Shown: positions 18,496 through 29,766, numbered from the stretch's first letter. The stretch: 64,000 nt of DNA from Zygnema cylindricum (GCA_037447655.1 JBBHKE010000620.1:178004-242003), one strand, 5' to 3'. Made by a program: numbers and translations. Notes: a model not told the origin generated them from the letters alone.

Positions 18496-20275
18496 ATGGA
18501 CTTTGATGAGATAGAAGAAGCAAGACAAGAACCAGCTTTCATGGATAGGGGAGTCGATTGGACAGTGAGAAGAAATCCAAGACTTTCATCCATTCCAGCT
18601 TCGGAGTTTGAGGGAGGAAGGAGGAGCAGCAAAAGGATACAAGAAAAACAAGTTGCTCATAAGGTCACTAAGCTATCTCACCCAGATGAGCTTCATTCTT
18701 ATTCAAAGGCAGTTAACATCCCAGAGTCAGAAAGATGGATTAGAGCCATAAATGATGATATGGCTTCTATCATGGAAGCAAAAACTTGGCAACTAGCAGA
18801 ATTTCCTTCAGACAGAAAAATCTATTGGGTGTAAATGGGTATTTAACTAAATTTGAACCCATATATTACGATTGAGAGATATAAGGCTCGATTAGTAGCG
18901 AAGGGTTCACCCAAAAGGAGGGGGTTGACTATAAGGAGACCTTTGCTCCAGTTGTTCGGTTCCCATCAGTAAGGATTCTCCTCAATCTGGCAGCAATGGA
19001 AGACATGGAAATCCACTAGATGGACATTAAGACTGCTTTTTTTTATGGTGAGTTAGAGGTAAAAAATTTCATGAGACAACCCGAGGAGTTCGTGGAAGAA
19101 GGAGAAGAGAGCAAAGTCTGCAGTCTCATAAAGTCCTTATATGGACTGAAGCAGGCTCCACAACAGTGGAATAAGAAACTAGATGAGTTTCTTGCTGGTC
19201 TAGGATATATCTATATCAGCTCCATTCTCTCTATATGTTTGAAGATGAGAATGGTGTCATTTTTATTGCAATTTATGTGGATGATATGCTTGTGTTGAGT
19301 AAATCTTTAGAAAAGATCAATAAGATAAAGAGAGATCTTAGAAGCAGATTTGATATGAAGCATTTAAGGGAGGAAAGATATATTTTGGGGATTCAAATGA
19401 AGAGAAATGGGGGGAAAAAGATTATCATGCTTACTCAAAAAGAGGCCATAAGTAATATGCTTGAGAAATTCCAGATGGAAAATGCTAACAGTTGTACCGC
19501 TCCCATGGACTCGAAAAAAGAAAGTGATGGGTGTGTAGAAGGAGGAGTGATTATCTTAGATGATTTGATGAGTCCAGAGGAAAGAGAGTTTATGAAGTCT
19601 ATCCCTTATAGAGAGGTTGTAGGAAGTTTAATCTATTTTATGAATTGTACCAGGCCGGACATAGAGGCAACAGTTGGAGTACTTAGTAGGAGTCTTAATG
19701 ATCTTGGGAAGAGAGACTGGGAGGCAACCAAGAGAGTCATGAGATATTTGGTGGGAACTAGAGAGTTATTGTTGCGTTTGAGAGGGGAGTACATTGACAT
19801 CAGTACTTGGAGTGATGCTAGTTATGGGGACGAACCAATGAGAAGATGCACTTCTGGGTATGTGTTGTATGTTGGGGAAGGTGCATGTTGTTGGAGCAGT
19901 AAGCAACAAAAGGTGGTTGCTCAGTTTACTATGGAGGCTGAGTACATGGCCTCTTGTTCTGCTGTGAAAGAGTTGATGCGGGTCAAATCCTTGCTGCAAG
20001 AACAGGGGTATATGAAGGAGGGAGTGCATGAAGTATTTTGTGATAATCAAGCTACCATTGTTATTGCAGCTAATCCAAAACATCATTTTAAAGCTAAGCA
20101 TATGGACATAATATTGATTTTTGTGAGGGAAAAAGTTGAGAATAAGATTGTGAATCTTGTATATAGATCTGATGAGGAAATGGTGGCTGATATGATGACA
20201 AAACCAGTGCCCTCTCCTAAATTGAAATATTGTAGAGAAAAATGTGGACTAAAACTGAAGGTAAAATTAGACTAG
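18496..20275 (+). pseudogene. Copia E4 reverse transcriptase - RNase H
   Basis: 18,496-18,834 is the IN-RT linker and RT start. The fingers around 18,840-19,015 are frameshifted ([13 protein letters not shown] is recognisable), 19,020-19,298 gives MDIKTAFFYGELE and GLKQAPQQWNKKLDEFL, and 19,235-20,275 is a 346-codon open frame. The last runs from the palm (FIAIYVDDMLVLSKSL, catalytic Asp pair intact) through the thumb to RNase H (WSDASYGDEPMRRC, CWSSKQQKVVAQFTMEAEYMAS, VFCDNQAT). It is the longest surviving pol frame in the window. Confidence 0.9.
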
Positions 20276-20288
20276 AAAATAAAGGGAA

Positions 20289-21323
20289 TGTTGAAATTAA
20301 TAGATTTCTGGAGTATTTTGTAGGTTTAAATATGTTAGTATAAAAGAAAAAAAAAAACGGACAGCCTGCCTCCACCTCTTCTCTTTAGCCCCCATACTTG
20401 TTGTATTCAATCAAGTATAGAGAGGGTGGTTAATCCATGGCTGCCTTAGTACAACAAGCAGTTATTTTTAGTAAGTTACTAAAAACATACTTGACGGACC
20501 CAGGATTTGATCCCGGTACCTGCCGTCCGTCAAGTTGGCCAGTAACGGTCAGCTTTATCCTAGTAGTCTAGGACTAATGCTAAATGCTATTAGGGCTGAC
20601 AGATATTTATATATTTAGGAATGAACTAATTCATTTAACTGAAACTATATACGACATGCATAGATACAGTTTTATTAAGTACGGAGTACAGTACAGTTTC
20701 GAAATAGATACTGCGCATTTTGTTTCGACAGCGAAACAAATAACACACAAGTATTTATAACAGCTAAGATTGCATTTCTAGTCAAATCCAACGGCGCACA
20801 ACATCGCCAAAATCCCGGAATGGTCACTTTGGCATTTAGTGACGTGGCATGACCTGGCGCCACGTTGAGAAATAACATTCGATCGCGGGAATTCTGAAGA
20901 ACGTACGGACGAGTGAAAAATAGACACGCGTCTATTTAATGGCCTTGTCGTACAAATGTTGTACAAAAAGTACATCGGCCGTAGTACTTTTATGTACTTT
21001 ACAGTATTCTGATTTGTTCGTACAGTTAGTAGATAGGGGTTGTGAGAGGGAGTTAGGACTTAGAAAATCTGGTCGATGATATTCTCTCTCTTTGAGATGT
21101 TGTATAAATTGGCATTTTTGCCGGCTTATAACTTATCGCATGGTTGGGCGTTTTCAGAGATTCTTTTTCCTACATACCGAGGGGAGTCCATGCTGCACAA
21201 GGGTGTAGTCAGATTTTCTTTTTGTCTGCTTGGGTAGCAGTGGCTGCCATTGAAAGTGGGTTATTCAATAACTATCTAAAGGCTTCTTGTACTCTATAGT
21301 CCAATGGAGGACACAGAGTTGCA
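20289..21323 (+). repeat. Copia E4 3' LTR
   Basis: Begins TGTTGAAATTAATAG after AAAATAAAGGGAA and ends GAGTTGCA. It contains the cassette at 20,491-20,574, a CGCCACGTTGAG remnant of the G-box near 20,860 and TATAAATT at 21,113-21,120. Confidence 0.88.
20491..20574 (-). other. tRNA-like cassette in E4 3' LTR
   Basis: Same as 15,073-15,156: perfect outer stem TTGACGGAC/GTCCGTCAA, box B-like GGGATCAAATCC and box A-like CTACTAGGATAAAGC on the minus strand. Confidence 0.6.
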
Positions 21324-21528
21324 TAGTCAAAATGGACGAACCAGGTTTACAATTATTTCTATCGGTGCTACATCTAGGACCCTAATTTCACTTATCAAAA
21401 CAAGATAAAGAACAGAGGAATTTCGGCTTGTTCCGCGAAACCAGTCACTTCCCTTAAGGAGACCGACAAGGAGGGAGCTCCTCCTAAGATCTCTCATAAA
21501 GAGAGAGAAGGCCGAGCTTTAAGCCACA

Positions 21529-22047
21529 ATGGCGGCCATGATGAAAGAGCAATTTGCAACATTCATGGCGAAAATGGAACCCCAATTTATTAAGATGGCT
21601 AGGACTGTTGTCCATATGCCGTCGTTGGCCAGGCGAACCCTTCGAGATTCCACAGTCCAACAACGGGTGGCTACATTTGAAAAGGGCTCAGCAGAGCATA
21701 ACCGAATGGGCAAATTACAAAATTCGCGTGTCCCACTCTCATTTGCAAAAGAGCCTCTGCCTCCCCTACCGAAAATGGCTTCCATCATTACAGCGAAGGC
21801 ACTGACCATATTAGATGGCACTATTCATGAGGCTCATCTGGTGAAGGAGCGATTAAGTATTCTTTTAGCAATGATGGAGGATGTACCAAAAGCCGTTCCC
21901 CTCGTTGATGAGGTCGCAGCAGCAGCCGCTTTGAGGGCTCTGCAGTTAAACCGCAGTCTCTCACCGGTTCAACCAATTACTACGGAAGAGCGTCGTAATC
22001 TCTATCCCCATATCAGTTTCTTTGATAACTCTCAGGGATCTTTCTGA
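21529..22047 (+). pseudogene. G1 Gag-like region
   Basis: A 172-codon frame starts MAAMMKEQFATFMAKMEPQFIK, contains an Ala-rich helix (VDEVAAAAALRALQLNR) and ends YPHISFFDNSQGSF before a TGA. The next frame-mate codons lead straight into the protease, so it sits where Gag or the Gag-Pol linker is expected. I see no zinc knuckle and no recognisable Gag motif, so the identity rests on position. Upstream bases 21,324-21,528 look like degraded Gag or leader. Confidence 0.5.
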
Positions 22048-22330
22048 GTGAACGGTGTTCACCCCACCTTTTCTCTCATGGACACTGCGGGAAAACTTGT
22101 GATCCCTGGATCTGGATTTGTGCTCAAGCTTGGTTTGACGCTAGACAAGCTTCAGGCGACAGCTACCCGCCTTCTTACTTCGGCTTGGACCACGGAGCCC
22201 GTCCTCGAAATCACAAAGGACCCGCTCATCTTTCAGTTTCAGACAAGAACCGAAAATGAGTCCATTGAAATTTCCCTCAGAGCATTGGTCACTAAATGTA
22301 ACAACGATGATTGTTTGGTGGGTTAACACA
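22048..22330 (+). pseudogene. G1 retropepsin-like aspartic protease
   Basis: The frame contains FSLMDTAGKLVIPGSGFVLKLGL. This looks like a retropepsin active site, normally D-T/S-G-A, here D-T-A-G. It is followed by an LLTSAWTTEPVL strand and ends in DDCLVG, the second conserved strand of gypsy-class proteases. About 92 codons fits the domain size. The swapped active-site residues suggest an inactive copy. It would have cleaved the Gag-Pol precursor. Confidence 0.65.
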
Positions 22331-22727
22331 TTATATTCCGAATTGGCGGTGGCGTGGACATGCACAACCAATTATTCTCTTACCGACTGACACACTTTTC
22401 GAAGCTCAAAATCTACCTCCCTCTCATTTCAGCCAGCCGACCTTTGCCCACTATGGCTCACTAGGCTATGGCTCTCCCCACATTTTTGGGGAACTCTGTT
22501 GGGGAGGAAATTTTCCACTCCCTTTCGTCCGAAGAGATCATACCGGATAGTTCTCCCTTACCCGAGCTCTTTGCGGAACCGAGTTTCTTTATCGATTCTC
22601 ACACATTGAACCACATCTATAAGTCTACATTACCTATACCATTAACACCTATCCTTCTTATCCTTCAGTAGTTACCGATCCTTCGGGATTCCTCCTTATT
22701 AATTGGAAGCTTGTAGAGTTGAGTCCT
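22331..22727 (+). pseudogene. G1 protease-methyltransferase linker
   Basis: Frames 22,311-22,550 and 22,468-22,671 contain a low-conservation polypeptide (IIFRIGGGVDM in one frame, then acidic SSEEIIPDSSPLPELFAEPSF). I recognise no domain. It connects protease to the methyltransferase in a shared polyprotein and is broken by stops near 22,466 and 22,670. Confidence 0.45.
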
Positions 22728-23735
22728 CATACAAACTCGGTCGTTATTTTAGACTTATTTGTTGGGATCAAAAAAATTATACTGTTATGTTTACGGAAAG
22801 GGCTTCTTATTCGTCACCATTATGCAGTGGAAATAGATGTTATAGCTAGAAAGGCACAGTTGCATCACTGCAATCTCTTACATTCCCAATATCCTCAGTT
22901 GCTTCCAAAGTCTGCTTTCTCGTATATGCACACGACCCTTCCACAGGACATCAACATCCTTAGTAACCACCACCTACGGGATGTGGAGCCGATAGACCTT
23001 GTTTTCGGGGGGTGGGAGTGTCAAGGCATGTCTCGAGCCGGGAAAGGTCTTGGTTTGGAGGATCCCCACAAAAATTTTTTTTTTGAACTTTCAGGATCCT
23101 CATTTTCTCTAAACCCAAGACCAGCTTGTCAAATATATTTTGGAAAATGTGTCTACTTATAATGACCCACAACGCGTGGTTTTGGTTGATTATAAGCGTA
23201 TTAAACACCTAATAAGACCTCCTCTAATAATTGATGCTGCTCGGCATGGGTCCCTAGCTCATCGAGTTTGCTAAAAATGGACAAACCTAATCAATGTCGG
23301 TCGTCTTCGTGAGGCTAATCTGTCCGTAAGACCTCCCACTGTCGACAATAAGACCGCCTTACTTCCCTTTCACCAAGTCCAATCACGCGTCTTCCCATAC
23401 TATCCTCCTAACTACCACAGCAATGTAGTCGGTGAGCCACTGAAGGTCCTTCCTACCTTTGTGTCTTATCCTAATTCACTCGCAGACTTGCATATTGGTC
23501 CAGGCATGCTCCGAAACACTGTCACAAGGGAGTTAGAAGAACCAACATTGTCACAAGGGAGTTAGAAGAGCCTACCGCCACAAAGAGGGAGTATCTAATG
23601 CATTTTATTCCTCACACTACTGCGGCCATCGGCCTTACAGAACGATAGAGGTGCACGCTGCTAGGTCGAGTCATGGACCCTCAATCCTTGTCAATTTTTT
23701 TAGGTTTGGGTTTGGCAGCTGGTCGCTACACACAG
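22728..23735 (+). pseudogene. G1 cytosine-5 DNA methyltransferase domain
   Basis: Reading three frames in turn gives the ordered motifs of a C5 DNA methyltransferase. Motif I is ILDLFVGI (near 22,752), an AdoMet-binding strand. Next is YAVEIDVIARKA with the ribose-contacting Glu. Motif IV is FGGWECQGMSRAG with the catalytic Cys codon at 23,019-23,021 (ECQ instead of the usual PCQ), then GLEDPHKNFFFEL. Motif VI is YILENV (Glu at 23,143). Then come IIDAARHGSLAHRV and KWTNLI, and finally EYLMHF and LLGRVMDPQSL, resembling motifs IX-X. Frameshifts near 23,090, stops and a 29-bp tandem duplication at 23,521-23,578 break it. It is embedded in a retroelement polyprotein between PR and RT. Confidence 0.8.
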
Positions 23736-24060
23736 ACTCATCCGTTGCAATCAGCAAGGGGGGGGGATCACACACCATTATCACATCATAGTCTTTCTCG
23801 TGCTTCCTTAGGCCTTCGAGGTAATCCAGTTCAGTTTTTTCTCTTTCCATCTCGGACTCCGTCTCCTCGGGATATCATAATCTATGATATCCTTAACCCT
23901 AGTCACATGTCATAGGAGATTCCAGCCTATACCAGCGTTCATTCCACCCCTTTCCTTTTTGCCTCGCCGGTCCCACATTGGACAACCGCATATCCCACTC
24001 GCAGCTGGCACCACTACGTGAACTGCTTGTAGCAAACGACGATAAAATACGAGTTAGGCC
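23736..24060 (+). pseudogene. G1 methyltransferase-RT linker
   Basis: Degraded polypeptide with several stops (DIIIYDILNPSHMS, then PVPHWTTAYPTRSWHHYVN in another frame). No domain is recognised. It fills the gap between the methyltransferase and RT and keeps the plus-strand polyprotein order. Confidence 0.4.
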
Positions 24061-24801
24061 ACTCCCTCATCTCTGATGAGCAAATTGCATTTGCTCATGC
24101 CATGGAAGCTTTCACTATTAAGAGTCGTGAGACCCCCAAGTGGAAGTTCAGTTCCAGCCTCACAAAGGCGGAACATGCACTATTGAGTGACACAGTCACC
24201 TGTCATATAGACGCCTTTGCTTTCTCCATGAATGACCTAGGACGTCATTCTACTTCCAAAATGTCAATCGACCTTGAAGACGATTGACCAATCTTTAAGC
24301 CGAAACACCATCTCTCTGAAATGGAATGAGAGATGGTGGACAAAAGATGTTCAGAATTGGAAGAAGCCGGTCTAATCTATCGGTCGAATTCCACCTTTGC
24401 TACCCCCACTATCATGCCTAAGTAGAAAGATTCGGACGGAAATTTTACTGAGCGAAAAATGTATAGGGACAACTAAGAGCTCAATGCCCAGACCAATCAA
24501 GACCGCCACGTTATGTCTCTAGCGGAGGAAATATTTGACCATGTAAGTGGTGTGATTTTTTTTAGCATTCTTGACTTATGTCACGCGTTTAACCAGATTG
24601 AAATTGAGGAAAGAGATAGGCATAAAACTGCATTTTAGGGTACTGATCGTGGGTGGGAATGGGCAATCACGCCCTTCGGTATTAAGAATGCACCCGCGGT
24701 GTTTCAAAAAGTCATGGATTCGGTGCTGGGTGGATGTGAATTTGCTCAGTGTTACATCGATGACTTGATAATCGCTTCCGCCACGGTTGAGGATGAAACT
24801 C
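24061..24801 (+). pseudogene. G1 gypsy-type reverse transcriptase (N-terminal two thirds)
   Basis: The order of motifs is typical of gypsy RT: HHLSEME, ELEEAGLIYRSNSTFATPT, a degraded KxxDGxxR.xYRDN.ELNA, FFSILDLCHAFNQIEIEE, WEWAITPFGIKNAPAVFQKVMDSVL and the catalytic CYIDDLIIAS near 24,755-24,775. Stops fall at about 24,286, 24,423, 24,474 and 24,637, with a frame change near 24,640. The domain is cut after YIDD by the E5 LTR, so the thumb and RNase H are absent. Confidence 0.88.
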
Positions 24802-25840
24802 TGAGACCTCCATAAGTCCTCAGAGTGGACAGCTTCCAAGAAGCCTCTAGGATAACTCTGACCCCTTTGTGTTTCTGCAAAAATAACTGCCACCCTGACA
24901 GACAAAAACTCTGACCACCTGCACCCCTGTGAAGGCAAGACTCCCCTGAGTCTATAGCAAAAAGAATCTCTGAATTTGCTCCCCTGAGCAGTAAGTTATG
25001 GATGGTCAAAGTTTACCTTTTGTACAAAAGCTCTCTGGAAGAGAGGGTCCTATCTTCTAATTTTTCTAAGTCCTATCTCTCTCACAGACTCTATCTACTG
25101 ATGTACGGAACCAATCAGATTACAGTTCCGTACGTAAAAGTACAGCTGCCGGTGTACTTTATGTACGGAAACTGTACGACATTGCCTAAATGTCCACACG
25201 TGGTATGTCCGGATTCGCTCCTTTAATTCATGGAGATGCCGACCTCCAATGTAACATCGCCACGTGTCATTTGATGTGGCGATGCTTACAAACCGCCGAA
25301 TTCTTCTCCCGCGATCTCGACGCTAATTCCAGCCGTCCGATTAAACTCGCATTTGATCGTAGACGTAATAAATACATGCGCGGTATTTGTTTCGCTTACG
25401 AAATCAATGCGCGGTATTGATTCTTATCCGTACCGCAACTCGTACTTTTACACTACCAGATCTATGTATCCCGTTAACAATTATAGTTAAATGATTTAAC
25501 CTACGAATTAGTGTTTAATTAATTATTGTTCTATATAATGCGTAACACTACTGCTAGACTTAACGGCTAAGGCTACCGGCTATCTAATGCTTGTTGGCCG
25601 GCAGGTACCAGGATCGAATTCTGTGGCCGGCACATACCTTTTAGTAAATAATCCTTTAAAATAATATAAATTTCCCGTAAACCTCAGGATAGCCTAGGTA
25701 GCCATGGCTCTAGCTTTCTCTCCATTTTCTTAGTGACTGCGACAAGTTTGAGAGTTGGAGAGAGAAGTTAGAGGTAGACTGCCTCGGCTATTTATTTCTA
25801 TTCACACCTAGAAAATACCTTAAAACCATTAGTTTCTACA
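24802..25840 (-). repeat. Copia E5 3' LTR
   Basis: 1,039 bp, minus-strand start TGTAGAAACTAATGG after AAAATAAGGGGAG, ending GAGGTCTCA. It contains CCATGG near 25,703, a CGCCACGTGTCA G-box-like motif near 25,260 and an antisense tRNA-like cassette. Confidence 0.83.
25558..25640 (+). other. tRNA-like cassette in E5 LTR
   Basis: Box A-like CTTAACGGCTAAGGC and box B-like GGATCGAATTC. The outer stem is GCCGGC/GCCGGC, a different sequence from E3/E4 but still self-complementary. Confidence 0.57.
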
Positions 25841-25849
25841 CTCCCCTTA

Positions 25850-26531
25850 TTTTCTAGTCAATCTTTAATATCAGACCACACTTCTCCCTGCAGAAAAGTA
25901 GCTTAGGGGAAGGCACAGGTTTGGTCATCATATCTGCTACCATCTCACTATCTGGTCTGTACTCTAAACTGATTATTTTGTTTTCTACTTTCTCTCTAAC
26001 AAAGCTGAGTCTGATGTCTATGTGTTAGGCTTTAAAATGATGTTAAGGATTGGCAGAAATAGCGATTGCTGCCTGATTATCACAAAAAAAATTCTACACA
26101 CCACTCTTAAGGTGACCAAGCTCACCAAGCAAAGACTTGACCCACATCAATTCTTTTACAGCAGAGCAAAAGGCCATATACTCAGCCTCCATGGTGGACT
26201 AAGCAATAACCTTTTGCTGTTTGCTACTCCAACATCAAGCCCCATCACCCACATATAATACATATCCAGAAGTGCATCTCCTCATCGGAGCATCATCATA
26301 ACTGGAATCACTCCAAGTAGTGATGTAAGTATTCTCCCCACCGAAATGCAACCATAGATCCCTAGTTCCTATTAAATATCTAAGGACTCTCTTAGCTGCC
26401 TCCCAATCCTTCTTAGTGGGAGCATTGAGACTTCTACTCAGCACTCCTACAGCTGCAGCTAAATCCGGCCGGGTACAATTCATAAAATAGATTAGACTTC
26501 CCACTACTTGCCTATAAGGAATAGTCTGCAA
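25850..26531 (-). pseudogene. Copia E5 RNase H
   Basis: 26,531-26,235 is open and reads IPYRQVVGSLIYFMNCTRPDLAAAVGVLSRSL to SGYVLYVGDGA. The remainder towards 25,850 (SSKQQKVIA, SMEAEYMA, FCDNQAAIAI, MMTKPVPSPKL in broken frames) contains stops, including one in the position after the YVGDGA segment. Confidence 0.85.
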
Positions 26532-26564
26532 GAACTTCTGTTCTTTAAGAGATAATTCTTCGTC

Positions 26565-27416
26565 TTAGAATATGACTCCTTCTTCCTCACTACCCTCACT
26601 TCCCTTCTTCAACTCCATAGGAGTTGTACAACTATTAGCTTTATCCATTTGAAATTTTTCAAGCATGTTCCCTATTGCTATTTTTTGAGTCAGTCTTATA
26701 ATTTTTCTTTTTCGGTCTCTCTCTACTTGAATTCCCAAAATATATTTTTCTTCCCCCATATCCTTCATTTCAAATCTCCCTTTAAGATCGATTTTCAGTT
26801 TATTGATTTTTTCCATTGATTTACTTAACACAAGCAAATTATCAACATAAATTGCAATAAGTATAAAACCTTCCTCATCTTCGAAAACATAGATTGAGTG
26901 ATCTGAGCTGATCCGAATATATCCCAGACCGGTAAGAAACTCATCAAGCTTCTTATTCCATTGTCGAGGCTCCTGTTTCAAACCATAAAGAGATTTAATC
27001 AGCCGCCATACCTTACTCTCCTCTCCTTCTTCCACAAACCCTTCGGGTTGTCGCATGAAGATCTCCTCTTCCAATTCTCCATGCAAAAAGGCTGTTTTGA
27101 TGTCCATCTGGTGCACTTCCATGTCTTCCGCTGCTGCCAGGCTGAGAAGTATGCGGACGGAGGGAAATCTGACCACCGGGGCAAAGGTTTCCTCGTAGTC
27201 AATTCCCTCCTTTTGTGTAAATCCCTTTGCCACTAATCTGGCCTTGTAGCGCTCGATTGTGTTATCTGGGTTCAGTTTTAATTTGAAAACCCACTTACAA
27301 CCGATTGGTTTTCGGTTAGGTGGACAATCCACTAGCTCCCAAGTATCGGCTGCTATGATTGAAGCCATCTCCTCATTGATGGCTGTCTTCCACCGGTTTC
27401 TTTCTGGACAAGTCAT
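26565..27416 (-). pseudogene. Copia E5 reverse transcriptase
   Basis: A 283-codon open frame with the whole RT fingers, palm and thumb: [76 protein letters not shown]. The catalytic motif is YVDN (about 26,838-26,849), with the second Asp changed to Asn, which should abolish polymerase activity although the frame is otherwise clean. A stop at 26,565 separates it from RNase H. Confidence 0.9.
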
Positions 27417-27587
27417 CGCCTCTCCATAAGTTTGAGGTTCATCTTGATGAGATAGTTTAGTTACCTTGTTATTTACCTGATTTTCTTCTATTCTTTTGCT
27501 CCTTCTCCTTTCCCCCTCAAAATCTGAGGCCGCAATAGATGGTTCTTGTGGATTCTTTCGAACAAACTCGGCTTCTCCCCTATCCCT

Positions 27588-28874
27588 TCATTCCAATTCA
27601 GTTTCCACCACGTCTTTCGCTTCGGGTAGAGTTGTCACTGGAGTTTCCACAACCGAGTCCTTTTCGGTCTGATTTGTACCTGCAAGAATGTCATCTTCTC
27701 TAAAACCTGGATAGTTAGGAAGCTCAAAGTCATCAGAATTTTCTGACTCAAATCTGATTTTTACTGACTTCGTATATTTGAAGGGATCCGCAGACTTTCC
27801 TTTATCCATAACTACTAGATGCTTTACTAAGATTATATCTTCCCTTTTTAGATCATAAACTCTATATCCTTTAACATCCTCATCATATCCTAATAGGTAT
27901 CGCGGTTTTCCTTTAGGATCTAGCTTCCAATTGGACCGATCAGTATCTAGACTGAATACTTGACTGCCGAAAACCTTTAAGTGAGATATGTCTTGTTTCC
28001 GGCCTGTCCATCCCTCATAAGGTGTTTGATCTTTTATAGCTGAAGTAAGAACTCTATTCTTGAGGTAATTAGCAAAGTTCATTGCTTCTGCCCGAAACCT
28101 TTTTCCTATCTTCTTATCTGACAACATACTTCTAGCACTATCACTTAGTGTTCTATTTAACCTTTCAGCTACCTAATTCTAATCCGGATTTTCTAGGACT
28201 GTCTTTTGGTGTTGGACCCCATCTTCCCTCAGAAAATCCTCAAATTGGTTATAGGTATACTCTCCACCATTGTCATTCCGTATTCTCTTGATTGGAGTTT
28301 CATGGAGTTTTTCGCTTCACGCTTTATATTGTCTAAAACAATCTTGAGCTTCTGACTTGTTTTTCAAAAAATACACCCGGGAATACCGAGACCAATCATC
28401 AGTTATAGTCATCATAAATCTCTTCCCCCCCGGTGAGGGCACTTTAGCCGGTCCCCAAATATCTGTGTGTACTAGATCTAGAATTTTTTCTCCCTTATAG
28501 GTGGCTGATTTAGGAACGGGTAATCTGTGTGCTTTACCTTGAGCACATCCACTACAATCACTTATATCATCACTCCCACTGAACTGAATCCCTTTCACCA
28601 CTTCCATCTTTTTCATCTCTCTTAATTTATCTAGATTCACATGCCCAAGCCTCTTATGCCACATCATAATATCATGAACACCAGCATAATAAAGTTTCTT
28701 CGTTTCATTACTTAAAATCAGCCTAAACATCCCATGGCTACCTTTCTCACCAATGAAATAGATATCCTCCTCAAAACTAGCAGTAAAGACTCCTTCCCTA
28801 GTGCTAGTGAAGAAACCCTTATCATCTAATACAGATGTAGAGATAAGGTTTTTGTTCAGCTCCGGAATAAACAA
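27588..28874 (-). pseudogene. Copia E5 integrase and pre-integrase
   Basis: 28,874-28,317 (185 codons) carries MMWHKRLGHVNLDKLREMK and CSGCAQGKAHRLP (HHCC zinc fold) and enters the catalytic core at LDLVHTDIWGPAKVPS (first catalytic Asp) and DDWSRYSRVYFLKNKS. The second Asp region (RNDNGGEYT) and the E region lie in the broken stretch 28,316-28,128. 28,127-27,588 is the C-terminal part with YEGWTGRKQDISHLKVFGS. Confidence 0.88.
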
Positions 28875-28888
28875 TACATCGGAGAATG

Positions 28889-29149
28889 TTAATATGGATG
28901 TTTTCCTTCTACTAACACTTTTAGATCTACCGATCCTACAAGAGTAGTGGTGACTATCCTCCCATTCCCGTACTCTATCTCTACGGTGGGAATCTTTCTT
29001 ATCTTAGTGAACAGGTGCCTATTCTTACACATGTGCATGGAGGCACCTGAATCTATAATCCAACTTGCTTCACCTTTCAATCCACCGTAAGCACATTTCT
29101 GCCTTCGTGGAAATTCGACCTCATTTTTTGCCTCCAACTCCTCATCCAA
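28889..29149 (-). pseudogene. Copia E5 aspartic protease
   Basis: The frame reads RRQKCAYGG, then SWIIDSGASMHMCKNRHLFTKIRKIPTVEIEYGNGR, with the catalytic D-S-G-A intact near 29,055-29,035. It overlaps the Gag frame and is one frame off the downstream pre-integrase. Confidence 0.85.
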
Positions 29150-29766
29150 AAGGAGCCCATCGTCCTCGTCCTCAGATTCCGCCTCAAGTACCTGTGTGAC
29201 AAGGGCCTTTTTCTTTCCTCTCGGGTACCACCGGTCTGCCCCTCCTTTAATCGAAGCTCGGTTAGCTTAGTGCAATCTGCCATATAGTGCCCCGATTTCT
29301 TACAAAAATGACATAAACCTTTGGGAGCCCTTGGTTCAAACTCGTCGGCCTGTTTTTTCTGCTCTCTACCCCCATAGTTTCCGACCAGTTTTCGGGAATC
29401 CTTATTCCTCCAATCAGTCGCTGTTGCGAAGGCTTGGCCACTCTTTCCTCCCCTTCGGATCTCAATTGTATTCTCTCGAACGAGAATCATCCCTACCACT
29501 GAGTTCCATATCCACCTTGAGTCCGGCAAGTCCTGCACACGGTTGACTATGTTCTCGAACTCATCAGGTAACTTCATCAGTAAACAGTTAACCTTTTCTT
29601 TTTCACTAAAATCTTTTCCTGCACTCTCTAGCTCCATGAAGAGTGTAGCAAGCTCATTGCAAAAATCCAACATATTTCCCCCTTTGTATACATACTCCTT
29701 AACTTTCTGATCAGCCAACAGTTGTTGCTGAATCGTACCACTTCGGTAGATCTCTATGAGAGCCAT
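29077..29766 (-). pseudogene. Copia E5 gag (5'-truncated)
   Basis: A 229-codon open stretch with VYKGGNMLDFCNELATLFMELE, MKLPDEFENIVNRVQDLP and the CCHC knuckle CHFCKKSGHYMADC (about 29,312-29,270), followed by basic residues. The N-terminus is missing because the sequence switches at 29,766 to E6 in the opposite orientation. Confidence 0.86.

Larger units (their letters stand above)
14869..21323 (+). mobile_element. Copia element E4 (complete, degenerate)
   Basis: This is a plus-strand copia element with two LTRs of almost equal length (14,869-15,905 and 20,289-21,323), a PBS at 15,906-15,919 and the domain order Gag-PR-IN-RT-RNase H. The flanks read CAGTT and TAGTC, which could be a mutated target duplication but is not proof. 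A 253-bp piece of an E5-type LTR sits between the PBS and gag. Protease has lost its catalytic Asp and many stops are present, but RT YVDD and RNase H are open. Confidence 0.88.
21324..24801 (+). mobile_element. Gypsy-like element G1, 5' half
   Basis: A plus-strand Ty3/gypsy-type element reads Gag-like region, aspartic protease, DNA cytosine methyltransferase, linker and RT up to YIDD. It is cut at 24,801 by the LTR of copia E5. Its 5' LTR is not visible; E4 abuts it. Matching integrase and 3' sequence appears at 33,850-36,290, so the two parts may be one element separated by later insertions, although RT thumb and RNase H are missing. Confidence 0.77.
24802..29766 (-). mobile_element. Copia element E5 (5'-truncated)
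   Basis: A minus-strand copia element of a subfamily with LTR start TGTAGAAACTAATGG. It has a 3' LTR at 24,802-25,840 and an internal region at 25,841-29,766 coding RNase H, RT, IN, PR and Gag in the reverse direction. At 29,766 the Gag sequence stops abruptly and plus-strand E6 begins, so the Gag start, PBS and 5' LTR are gone. It inserted into G1 RT. Confidence 0.85.

Noticed and set aside
14864-21328. Confirmed target duplication for E4 (CAGTT/TAGTC)
   Set aside because: Only three of five bases match; not reported as a supported site.
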